Under the pieces are notes generated by a model. It saw only the letters and a program-made list of their open reading frames with translations, was not told the origin of the DNA and did not search any database. From Actinoplanes sandaracinus (GTDB lineage: Bacteria > Actinomycetota > Actinomycetes > Mycobacteriales > Micromonosporaceae): a DNA stretch of 64,000 nt. Shown in pieces: positions 25,497-33,921 of the stretch. The stretch is from NCBI RefSeq assembly GCF_030009775.1, contig NZ_JASCTH010000008.1, positions 62,001 through 126,000 of the forward strand, read 5' to 3'. The translations under genes and the position numbers were made by a program. Position 1 is the first letter of the stretch. The number at the start of each line of letters is the position of its first letter.

Positions 25497-26096
25497 CTAT
25501 TCGGCCAGGCCGTAGGCGGCCAGGGCGGTGTCGAGCATGCGCTCCTGGTCGGCCGGCGGGAAAGCGGCCGGGTCGGCGGCGGCATAGGCGGCCACCCCTT
25601 CGGTCATCGAGATCAGCGCCAGGGCGACGGCGGCGACCCGCCCGGCCGTCCAATCCGGAGCAGCCGCCGCGGTCAGCCGCTCGACGCGCTCGCGCCAGAC
25701 CCGGTTGTTGCGCCGGTGCTCGGCGACCAGGCCGTCGTCGGCCACCGCCGCGGCCAGGAAGCCCAGCCAGACGACCGCCTCCTGCCGGGTCTGCTCGTCG
25801 AGCGCCATCCCCTGGTGCAGGACCGCCCGCAACGCCGCCCGCGGCGTCACCGCCCCCGCCTCGAGGGCCTCCACCCGCGCCCGGGTGACCTGGTGCAGCA
25901 ACTGCCGGGCGTGCAGCAGCAGCGCCTGCCGGTTCGGGAACCGGTGCATGACGAGCCCGGTCGTGCACCCCGCGGCCGCCGCCACGGCCCGCACCGTCAA
26001 TCGCTCCAGGCCCTGTCCGGCCAGGACACTCCACACCGCACGGGACAGCGCCTCAGCCTGCGCCGATCGATCAGCCGTACGTGACACGCGTCGCAC
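25497..26096 (-). CDS. TetR family regulator
   Basis: A 199-residue TetR protein; HTH about 14-58 (AVWSVLAGQGLERLTVRAVA, then GCTTGLVMHRFPNRQALLLHA), C-terminal domain of the BetI-like type. GTG start at 26096. It is divergent from a GNAT acetyltransferase, and the 65-bp gap is almost filled with nested GTAAC palindromes, so it most likely represses itself and the acetyltransferase. Confidence 0.92.
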   Translation of the reverse strand: MRRVSRTADRSAQAEALSRAVWSVLAGQGLERLTVRAVAAAAGCTTGLVMHRFPNRQALLLHARQLLHQVTRARVEALEAGAVTPRAALRAVLHQGMALDEQTRQEAVVWLGFLAAAVADDGLVAEHRRNNRVWRERVERLTAAAAPDWTAGRVAAVALALISMTEGVAAYAAADPAAFPPADQERMLDTALAAYGLAE

Positions 26097-26110
26097 TCCC
26101 CGTTCACCGA

Positions 26111-26155
26111 TCCATCCTCGTAACGGATGTTACCGTAACGCCTGTTACGGATGGA
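26111..26155. promoter_or_regulatory. Nested GTAAC palindromes between TetR and GNAT genes
   Basis: Two inverted repeats lie side by side: GTAAC-GGAT-GTTAC (26120-26133) and CCGTAAC-GCCT-GTTACGG (26133-26150). An outer repeat TCCATCC (26111-26117) / GGATGGA (26149-26155) encloses both. Four GTAAC half-sites in 31 bases suggest cooperative binding of two dimers of the divergent TetR. Confidence 0.75.
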
Positions 26156-26161
26156 GGACGC

Positions 26162-26641
26162 ATGACCTGGATCATCGAACCGCGACCCTGGGACGACGCC
26201 GACGGGGCCGCGCTCCGCACCGCCCAGCGCGCCGAACTCGACGCCCGTTACGGCACCGGCGACCACGAGCCCGGCACCCCGCCGTCAGCCGCCGACATCG
26301 ACCTGTTCCTGGTGGCCCGCGACCCGCTCACCGGCCGGCCCGTGGGCTGCGGCGCCCTCCGCCGCCTCGACCGGACGACCGCCGAGGTCAAGCGCATGTA
26401 TGTCACTCCAGAGAGCCGCGGCTCCGGGGTCTCCACCGCCATCTTGCGAGCCCTGGAGGCGGCCGCCGCCGACCGCGGCTGGACCACGATCCGCCTGGAG
26501 ACCGGCCCCGCCCAGCCTGACGCGATGCGCTTCTACCAACGCGAGGGCTACCGCGAGATCCCCCTGTTCGGCGCCTACATCGGCTCCGGCCTCTCGGTCT
26601 GTTACGAGCGCACCCTCGACCTCAGCGATTCGCTAGGGTAG
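26162..26641 (+). CDS. GNAT family N-acetyltransferase
   Basis: A 159-residue GNAT protein. VKRMYVTPESRGSGVSTAIL contains the R/Q-x-x-G-x-G/S acetyl-CoA loop, and AMRFYQREGYREIP is the usual C-terminal motif. ATG at 26162 follows GGAGG; upstream frame runs through the operator region. Substrate unknown; control by a dedicated TetR suggests it modifies a specific small molecule, possibly a toxic amine (inference). Confidence 0.9.
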   Translation: MTWIIEPRPWDDADGAALRTAQRAELDARYGTGDHEPGTPPSAADIDLFLVARDPLTGRPVGCGALRRLDRTTAEVKRMYVTPESRGSGVSTAILRALEAAAADRGWTTIRLETGPAQPDAMRFYQREGYREIPLFGAYIGSGLSVCYERTLDLSDSLG

Positions 26642-26645
26642 TCGC

Positions 26646-27220
26646 ATGACGGCCTTGCCCGACTGGATGCGCCCTCCGCGCGAGGAGGGCTGGTTCGCCG
26701 AGGATCTGGACCGCCTTCCGGACGCCCCCGCCACACTGAGCTCATCGACGGAGCACTCGTCTTCGCGATGTCGCCGCAGCGGTCCTGACACGGCCGCGTC
26801 GTCACCGGCCTGACCACCACGCTGATGGCGCAGGCACCGACGGGCTTCGAGGTGGAGCGGGAGATGACCATCCGGCTCGATGCCCGCAACCGCCCGGAGC
26901 CGGATCTGGTCGTGTCCACCGTGCCGTTCGATCCGGCCCGCACCTGCTTCACGCCGGACCAGGTGCGGCTCGTGATCGAGGCCGTCTCTCCGGAGTCGGC
27001 TCACCGCGACCGGACCGTCAAGCTGCGCAAATACGCGGAGGCTGACATCGCGCACTACTGGCGCGTCGAAGAGGAGGGCGGCCTCCCGGTGGTCCATGCC
27101 TACGAGTTGGACCGACCGGCCAAGGCCTACGCCCCGGCCGGCATCTTCCGGGGCTCGATCCGGCGGCCGGTGCCCTTCACGATCGACATCGACCTGGCAG
27201 GCCTCGTTCCCCAGCCATGA
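26646..27220 (+). pseudogene. Uma2-family (DUF820) nuclease, inactivated
   Basis: Conceptual translation in pieces gives a full Uma2 protein: start MTALPDWMRPP at 26646, a frameshift near 26735-26742, LIDGALVFAMSPQRS, an in-frame TGA at 26786-26788 where the family usually has Trp (PQRxWH), then VEREMTIRLDARNRPEPDLVV and the conserved VIEAVSPES/KLRKYAEADIAHYW region to 27220. Two independent lesions make a sequencing error unlikely. Uma2 proteins have a PD-(D/E)XK nuclease fold and often occur in many copies in actinobacteria and cyanobacteria. Confidence 0.75.
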
Positions 27221-27256
27221 CGAGCGGGACGAGCCAGACGCCGAGGCCCCGCTTCG

Positions 27257-27440
27257 TCACCGCGCGACCCGCGACTCGATGATCTCGCCGTCGAAAACCC
27301 ACTCCACGGTCACCCATCGAACCAACCGGGCCCGCCGATTCCCAGCGGACACGGATCCAGCCGTGGGCCACCAGCCCAGGCGGAACGGGTAGTGATCGAA
27401 GTGCCTCCGGGGGCCTGGACTCCGTCGCCGATCAACAACT
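27257..27440 (-). other. Coding-like remnant between Uma2 pseudogene and PIN toxin
   Basis: On the minus strand a frame ending at a TGA (27257-27259) reads HFDHYPFRLGWWP and later LVRWVTVEWVFDGEIIESRV, which looks protein-like and Trp-rich. It has no start codon or ribosome site in the expected place. The adjacent frame upstream (VGFPGGGVELLIGDGVQAPG) also looks coding, so this could be a frameshifted small gene. Nothing else is supported in 27221-27464. Confidence 0.25.
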
Positions 27441-27464
27441 CGACACCTCCGCCGGGAAACCCGA

Positions 27465-27860
27465 CTACAGGCCGATGGTCCGAACCCGGCGCCCGCACAG
27501 CTTCACCATGTCGTCGGCATCGGATGTCAGAACCGCCACGGGAGCAGGGAGTCGTAGCGCCACCTCGGCGACCATGGCATCGATGGCGTACTTGTGCCCA
27601 TGTAGCCCTGCCGCCTTCAACAGGTCCGCACTGCGGCGAGCGCTCTCCTTCGTCACCGCCTCCACCCGGATCCGGGACAGCAGCAAGCTCAGCCGCGCCG
27701 TGTCCACACCCGAGTGGGAAACCTCGATGATCGTGGCGGCCGACATGACAAGATCGGTCCCGTCACGCTCCGCCTGCTCCAGCAGCCGCATCGCCTTGCG
27801 GTCCCGGTCGATCCACCCTGAGAAGCCTTGCGAGTCGAGCACCAGCGACTCCAGGCTCAC
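27465..27860 (-). CDS. PIN-domain toxin
   Basis: A 131-residue PIN nuclease; conserved acidic residues D9 (LVLDSQG), E46 (ATIIEVS), D94 (YAIDAMVAE) and D114/D116 (LTSDADD). It overlaps the antitoxin gene by 4 bases (ATGA-type). It differs clearly from the VapC at 13692 (different length and motifs), so the two toxin-antitoxin pairs were acquired separately. Confidence 0.9.
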   Translation of the reverse strand: MSLESLVLDSQGFSGWIDRDRKAMRLLEQAERDGTDLVMSAATIIEVSHSGVDTARLSLLLSRIRVEAVTKESARRSADLLKAAGLHGHKYAIDAMVAEVALRLPAPVAVLTSDADDMVKLCGRRVRTIGL

Positions 27861-28096
27861 GCCGCATGCTCCGTCTTCTCGGCGCCATGCAGGAGCGCCC
27901 GAGCCCCGGCCATCTCCTCGTCAGTGAATGCCCCGAACTCCCCTTGGTAGCGGTCCAGCTCCTCCCGCAGAAGCCTGCGCCGCTCGGCCCGCTCGGCCAG
28001 CTCGGTGAGGTAGCCGGAGACGTTGTCGGTGTGCGTCTTCATGCTCTCCAGCAGTTCTGCCGGCAGCGTGATCGTGACCTTCTTCGTCCTCGCCAT
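27857..28096 (-). CDS. Ribbon-helix-helix antitoxin of the PIN pair
   Basis: A 79-residue protein starting MARTKKVTITLPAELLESMK, an RHH (CopG/MetJ-like) DNA-binding segment, followed by a helical Arg/Glu-rich part (ELAERAERRRLLREELDRY) that would bind the toxin. ATG at 28096 is preferred over the open frame up to 28177 because the RHH fold begins there. The palindrome ACCATGGT at 28108-28115, 12 bases upstream, is a plausible autoregulatory site. Confidence 0.82.
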   Translation of the reverse strand: MARTKKVTITLPAELLESMKTHTDNVSGYLTELAERAERRRLLREELDRYQGEFGAFTDEEMAGARALLHGAEKTEHAA

Positions 28097-28296
28097 GTCG
28101 CGACCATACCATGGTGTTACCACGGCGGGCGACCTGATTCGATCCTGGCCGGTGTGCCCCGGCCAGGATCGATCCACAGAAAGTCAGGTGGGATTCAACT
28201 CGCCCACAAGCCGGTGCCGGGCCGAACGCTCCAGACATCGCACCCCGGCCCCGCCGCCTTCAAGCACCCACCTGACCGGCAGAGGTTGACCCGGAA

Positions 28297-29382
<1,086 letters not shown>

Positions 29383-29405
29383 GGAACGCCAGTCTACGGG
29401 TTCGC

Positions 29406-30221
29406 TCAGCGGAAGAACTTCCGCAGTTCGGCAGCGACCAGTTCCGGCCTGCCGCTGTCGTCGGCGGCGAGATGCCCCACGCCGCTCAAGGTCACCCGCC
29501 GCGCTCGCGGCAGAACCGGCTCCAGGCCGCTCAGGACCCCTTTGAGGTACGCCGGGGAGCGCTCGCCACCCAGCAGAAGCGTCTCCGCGGTCACCGAGCG
29601 GTAGGTGTCCAGCGGGCCGGCCGCGTCCTCGACCACCGCCGCGTCCAGGCGCATCGTCGGGATCAGGTCCCCGATCCGGCGGCCCTGACCGGCACGGATG
29701 ACCACACCCATCATCGGGATGACGGCCGCGCGTGGGACGTACCGAAGATCGCCCGTGCCTTTCGCCGCCGTGACGAAAGCGGCCGCCCGCCGGCCCCGGG
29801 ACAGCTCCTTCTCATATCTCGGAAGCCAGGCGACCGGATCGTGATCGCCGTGCTTGAGCGGCGGCTCGTAGAGCGCGAGGCGCTCGATCGGCAGCTCCAT
29901 CGCCGCGCGCAGCGCGATGACCGCGCCGGAGCTGAGACCGAAGACGTTGCGCGCCCCGGTCTCCTCGAGCACCGCCGCCAGGTCGGCGATCTCGGCGCGG
30001 AGGCCGTGCCCGGGCCGCGCCGGGCCGCTGAGGCCGCGACCGCGGCGGTCGGGGACGTAGACCGTGAACCCGGTCGCCAGGCAGCGGGCCAGTTTCGTGA
30101 AGTTCGCCGAGGTCTGCATGCCGCCGTGCAGGAGCACGACCTTGGGACCACCGCCGGAGACGCGCCACCGGATGTCCGTCTTTACCGCCAAAGCATCCAT
30201 GCCGTCAACCGTAGTTGACAC
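29406..30221 (-). CDS. Alpha/beta-hydrolase
   Basis: A 271-residue hydrolase of the alpha/beta fold. Oxyanion region LLHGGMQTS (30-38), nucleophile elbow GLSSG (95-99; S97) and catalytic H250 (GVGHLAADD) are visible. Substrate unknown. The GTG start at 30221 has GGGAG upstream; a later ATG at 30200 would leave two copies of a GTCAAC palindrome entirely upstream of the gene. It is divergent from the AdaA-AlkA gene. Confidence 0.88.
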   Translation of the reverse strand: MSTTVDGMDALAVKTDIRWRVSGGGPKVVLLHGGMQTSANFTKLARCLATGFTVYVPDRRGRGLSGPARPGHGLRAEIADLAAVLEETGARNVFGLSSGAVIALRAAMELPIERLALYEPPLKHGDHDPVAWLPRYEKELSRGRRAAAFVTAAKGTGDLRYVPRAAVIPMMGVVIRAGQGRRIGDLIPTMRLDAAVVEDAAGPLDTYRSVTAETLLLGGERSPAYLKGVLSGLEPVLPRARRVTLSGVGHLAADDSGRPELVAAELRKFFR

Positions 30222-30248
30222 ACCTCGCTCCCGTCAACCTTGGTTGAC
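30204..30248. promoter_or_regulatory. Two GTCAAC-N4-GTTGAC palindromes, 29 bp apart
   Basis: GTCAAC-CGTA-GTTGAC (30204-30219) and GTCAAC-CTTG-GTTGAC (30233-30248) are identical except for the 4-bp spacer. They straddle the start region of the hydrolase gene, in the divergent gap before AdaA-AlkA. The regularity points to a regulator that binds as a dimer at two sites. No regulator gene is adjacent, so it may be encoded elsewhere. Confidence 0.75.
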
Positions 30249-30404
30249 ACCCCGCCTCTCCCACGCGCCCATCCACCCGCGCGATCTTGCGAGTTGGCGG
30301 TTGCGGGGCGCAAACTCACCAGATCTCGGCTGCGGCCGCGGGCGAGACGGTCGTGTCCGAATTCCGCCAGCCACGACCGGGGCGGCGGGAGCAGACTCGA
30401 CGGC

Positions 30405-31916
30405 ATGGAGCTGGACTTCGAACACTGTTATCGGGCCGTCGACAGCCGCGACCCGCGGTTCGACGGATGCTTCTACACGGCCGTGCGCACCACCGGCATC
30501 TACTGCCGGCCGTCCTGCCCGGCGGTCACCCCGAAACGGGAGAACGTCACGTTCTACCTCAGCTCGGCGGCCGCACAACGCGGCGGATTCCGGGCCTGCC
30601 GGCGATGCCGGCCCGACGCCGCACCCGGATCCCCCGAATGGGACACCCGCGCGGACACCGTCGGACGGGCCATGCGGCTCATCGGCGACGGCGTCGTCGA
30701 CCGGGAAGGCGTGCCCGGCCTGGCGTCGCGGCTCGGATACACCGAACGGCACCTCAACCGGATGCTCACCGCCGAACTCGGGGCCGGACCGCTCGCACTC
30801 GCGCGAGCCCAGCGGGCACAGACGGCACGGATCCTCGTCGAGACGACCGACCTCGGGCTCGCGGAGATCGCGTTCGCGGCCGGGTTCGGCAGCGTGCGGC
30901 AGTTCAACGACACCATGCTCGAGGTGTACGCGCGATCGCCCGGCCAACTGCGGGAACGACGGCCCGCGGCACGGAGCGAGGCGGGAGTCGTCAACCTGCG
31001 GCTCGCCTACCGGCCACCGCTGCATGCGACGTCGCTGCTGGAGTTCTTCGAGGCCCGCACCCTGCCCGGCGTGGACGAGGTGGACGGGCAGACGTACCGC
31101 AGAGGAATGAACCTGCCGCACGGGAGCGCGGTCGTCGCGCTGCGGCCCGGAGATCGATGGGTCCATGCGACGCTTCGGCTCGATGACGTGCGGGACCTGG
31201 CGCCGGCGGTGGCGCGGTGCCGGCGGCTGTTCGATCTGGACGCCGACCCGGTGGCGGTGGATGGGCTGCTCGGCGGCGATCCGGCGTTGACGGCGGCGAT
31301 CCGGGCGGAACCGGGGGTGCGGGTGCCGCGGGCGGTGGACGGGTTCGAGATGGCGGTTCGGGCGGTGGTGGGGCAGCAGGTAAGTGTGGCGGGCGCCCGG
31401 ACGACGCTGGGGCGGATGCTGCGTGCGGCCTCAGAGGCCGGGTCGGCGTCGCCGGCCGCTGCTTCGGGGGAACCCGCCCCCATCCCCCAACCTGCCGCTT
31501 CGCGGGAAGCCGCCGCCGTCCCCGCCCCCGTTGAGCGGCTGGCCGGTTTCCCGGCCGCGAGCACCGTCGCCGACCTGCCCGACAGCGCCTTCGGCATGCC
31601 GGCCGCCCGCCGTGCCACCATCCGCGCCCTGGCCCAGGCGGTTGCCGACGGCAAGCTGGACCTCGCTCCGGGCGCCGACCGCGCCGAGACCGTCGCCCGC
31701 CTGACCGAGCTTCCCGGCATCGGCCCGTGGACCGCCGGTTACGTCGCCATGCGCGCGATCGGCGACCCCGACGTCTTCCTTCCCACCGACCTGGCCGCGC
31801 GCCGCGGGGCCGAGGCGCTGGGCCTGCCCAGCACCGCGAAGGCCTTGGGCGCGTATGCCGAACGCTGGCGTCCCTGGCGTTCTTACGCGCTGATCCGTCT
31901 GTGGCGGTCGGCCTGA
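30405..31916 (+). CDS. Bifunctional AdaA-AlkA: methyl-sensing activator fused to 3-methyladenine DNA glycosylase
   Basis: A 503-residue fusion. Residues 1-75 are the Ada metal-binding domain; C34, C38 (YCRPSC), C65 and C68 (ACRRC) are the zinc/methyl-acceptor cysteines that take methyl from DNA phosphotriesters. Residues about 85-170 form an AraC-type HTH (VPGLASRLGYTERHLNR; GLAEIAFAAGFGSVRQF). AlkA_N follows (about 178-290), then an HhH-GPD glycosylase domain (LPGIGPWTAGYVAMRA; catalytic Asp about 462 in FLPTDLAAR). A Pro/Ala-rich insertion (about 343-375) splits the glycosylase domain. ATG at 30405. Activates and performs alkylation repair together with the Ogt gene downstream. Confidence 0.95.
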   Translation: MELDFEHCYRAVDSRDPRFDGCFYTAVRTTGIYCRPSCPAVTPKRENVTFYLSSAAAQRGGFRACRRCRPDAAPGSPEWDTRADTVGRAMRLIGDGVVDREGVPGLASRLGYTERHLNRMLTAELGAGPLALARAQRAQTARILVETTDLGLAEIAFAAGFGSVRQFNDTMLEVYARSPGQLRERRPAARSEAGVVNLRLAYRPPLHATSLLEFFEARTLPGVDEVDGQTYRRGMNLPHGSAVVALRPGDRWVHATLRLDDVRDLAPAVARCRRLFDLDADPVAVDGLLGGDPALTAAIRAEPGVRVPRAVDGFEMAVRAVVGQQVSVAGARTTLGRMLRAASEAGSASPAAASGEPAPIPQPAASREAAAVPAPVERLAGFPAASTVADLPDSAFGMPAARRATIRALAQAVADGKLDLAPGADRAETVARLTELPGIGPWTAGYVAMRAIGDPDVFLPTDLAARRGAEALGLPSTAKALGAYAERWRPWRSYALIRLWRSA

Positions 31917-32077
31917 CCGAAGCGGCGCGCAAGGCCAATCTACCCGCGATCCAGGGCCGTCCCGCCGTTGTCCACATTGCCGTGTGAGCCACTCCGGTCG
32001 TCCACAGGCGGGCCATTCTTCCGCCCGCCGGGCGCGGAAACGCGCAACGCTGGCAGCCCCCCTTCAAGGAGAGAACG

Positions 32078-32572
32078 ATGTTGCGTCATTCGACTTTGGA
32101 CACCCCTGTCGGCCCGCTCACCGTGGTGGTCAGCAGGACCGGCGCGGTCCGGGCGACGGGTTTCACCACCGATGTCCCCGACTTGATGAGCCTGGTTCAT
32201 CCGATGCTGCTGGAGCCGGTCGAACCCGGCGATCCGGGCCTGGTGGGTGAGGCCGTCCGGGCATACCTCGCCGGTGACCTGACCGCGATCGACGCGGTGC
32301 AGGTGGAGCAGCACACCGCGGGCGCGTTCATGGCGCACGCCTGGCGGGTGATGCGGGGCATCAAGCCCGGCGCCCCGGTGACGTACACCGGTTTCGCCGA
32401 GCTCTCCGGCCGCCCGTTGGCCGTTCGTGCGGCTGCGGCGGCGTGTGCCCGCAACCCGGTGGCCTTGTTCACGCCGTGTCACCGGGTTCTGCGGACGGAT
32501 GGGACGCTCGGCGGCTACCGCTGGGGCTTGAACGTCAAGGAGTGGCTGCTGGCGCACGAATCAGCTGTTTGA
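32078..32572 (+). CDS. ogt: Methylated-DNA--protein-cysteine methyltransferase
   Basis: A 164-residue suicide enzyme that removes O6-methylguanine damage. The active-site motif is PCHR with Cys134 (FTPCHRVLR), and YTGFAELSGRPLAVRAAAAA is the DNA-binding helix region, with GLNVKEWLL at the C-terminus. AAGGAGAG lies before the ATG. It follows the AdaA-AlkA gene by 161 bases, a standard actinobacterial alkylation-response pair. N-terminal domain is short, as in Ogt. Confidence 0.95.
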   Translation: MLRHSTLDTPVGPLTVVVSRTGAVRATGFTTDVPDLMSLVHPMLLEPVEPGDPGLVGEAVRAYLAGDLTAIDAVQVEQHTAGAFMAHAWRVMRGIKPGAPVTYTGFAELSGRPLAVRAAAAACARNPVALFTPCHRVLRTDGTLGGYRWGLNVKEWLLAHESAV

Positions 32573-32580
32573 GACGGCCT

Positions 32581-33921
32581 TCATGAGGTCGGCCGCTGGC
32601 CGGGGATGAGCTGGTCGTCGGTGTGGTGGGCGGCGTCGGCCGGGCCGGAGTCCCGCATCCACCGGTTCAGGTCCCGGTCGGCCTGTTCGACGGCCCGCTG
32701 TCGCCAGTTCTGCAGGACCCGGCCCATCACCTCGGCCTGGGTGTCGATGACGATCTGGTTGCCGGCCCTCGCGGCGTCGGAGGCTCGGCGCAGCCGGTCC
32801 TGTTCGGTGCGCAGATCGCTGTCGCGGCGTTCCCGGTCGAGGCGCAGCAGGTGGTCGCTGTTCTCCTTGGCGACCTTCTCGTAATCGGTCTCCGGGCCGA
32901 GAACCTGGAGCAGTTTCATCAGCACGGGCAGCAGTTCGAGGGCGAGGAACAGCAGGAACAGCGCGAGGTGTGCGGTGTGGAGGGTGGGCCGGTCGCCGGC
33001 GACCTCGTCGAGGGCTTCGAGACGGGCGAGCAGGCCGGTGTCCTTCCTGGACGCGGCCTCGTGGGCGGTCTTGTCGGCGGCGAGCCGGGCGCGCAGGTCG
33101 GTGAGCCGGGCCCGGTTGTCGGTGAGCCGGGTCCGTGCCGCTGAGGTGGCGACGTTCCGCGCGTCGGTGAGGGCGATGCGCGCGTCGGCGCGGGTGGCGG
33201 CGAGCCGGTTGCGTGCCTCGTCGCGGGTGGCTCGCGCCTCTTCCTGGATGCGGATCTTCTCGTGGTAGGCGATGCCGGCGCCGGCTCTGCCGGAGCCGCA
33301 GGCGCCTTCTTTCTCGCAGACCACGTTCGCCTGGGCTTGGAGGAACTTCTTCTGCGCGTCGTCGTATTGTCCGCGGGCGGCGACCACCGCCGGGGCGGAT
33401 TCGACGTTGACGCCGCCACCGCCGGCGAGGATGCGTTCGTCCTCGGCGATGGTCTGCTCCAGTGCGGGGATGGACGCGTAATCGGGGTTCGCGGCGGTGT
33501 CGCGGTTGAATTCGGCGATCTGGCGGGCGTGCATCACGGTGAGCTGGGTCCGGATCTCCGCTTCGAAGATCTTCAGCACTACCGGGGTGGAGATGACGGC
33601 GCCGAGCACCAGGGCCAGCAGCACGCGCGGCACGGCCATGAGCAGGGTGAGGGCGGTGCGGTCCTGGCGCGTCATCTGTACGACGAGGAGCCGGTCCAGG
33701 TTGAAGATGATCATGCCCCAGGCGAGGCCGATGAGGACGGCGGCGACCGGTCCGGCGCCGAGGGCCATGTGTACGGCCATCGCGGCCGACGCGGCCGCGA
33801 CGAGTGCCGTGGACACGATGACGCCGCCCATCGCCGCGTACCGCAGTTCGTCGCCGGGGGTGACGTCGAGGACGCCCCGCTGGCCGCCGGCGAACCCGGC
33901 GAGTATCCGTTTCAGGCCCAT
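32581..33921 (-). CDS. DUF4407 membrane protein with coiled-coil domain
   Basis: A 446-residue DUF4407 protein. Three TM helices lie near the N-terminus (about 31-54, 58-80, 95-117) and one near the C-terminus (about 313-340). Between them is a long Ala/Arg-rich helical region, probably coiled coil (EEARATRDEARNRLAATRAD), with a Cys pair in VCEKEGACGSG. The C-terminal tail is charged and cytosolic. ATG at 33921 has GAGGAAA upstream and overlaps the previous gene by 10 bases. DUF4407 proteins have no established function; they occur with phosphorylation- or stress-related genes. Confidence 0.88.
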   Translation of the reverse strand: MGLKRILAGFAGGQRGVLDVTPGDELRYAAMGGVIVSTALVAAASAAMAVHMALGAGPVAAVLIGLAWGMIIFNLDRLLVVQMTRQDRTALTLLMAVPRVLLALVLGAVISTPVVLKIFEAEIRTQLTVMHARQIAEFNRDTAANPDYASIPALEQTIAEDERILAGGGGVNVESAPAVVAARGQYDDAQKKFLQAQANVVCEKEGACGSGRAGAGIAYHEKIRIQEEARATRDEARNRLAATRADARIALTDARNVATSAARTRLTDNRARLTDLRARLAADKTAHEAASRKDTGLLARLEALDEVAGDRPTLHTAHLALFLLFLALELLPVLMKLLQVLGPETDYEKVAKENSDHLLRLDRERRDSDLRTEQDRLRRASDAARAGNQIVIDTQAEVMGRVLQNWRQRAVEQADRDLNRWMRDSGPADAAHHTDDQLIPGQRPTS

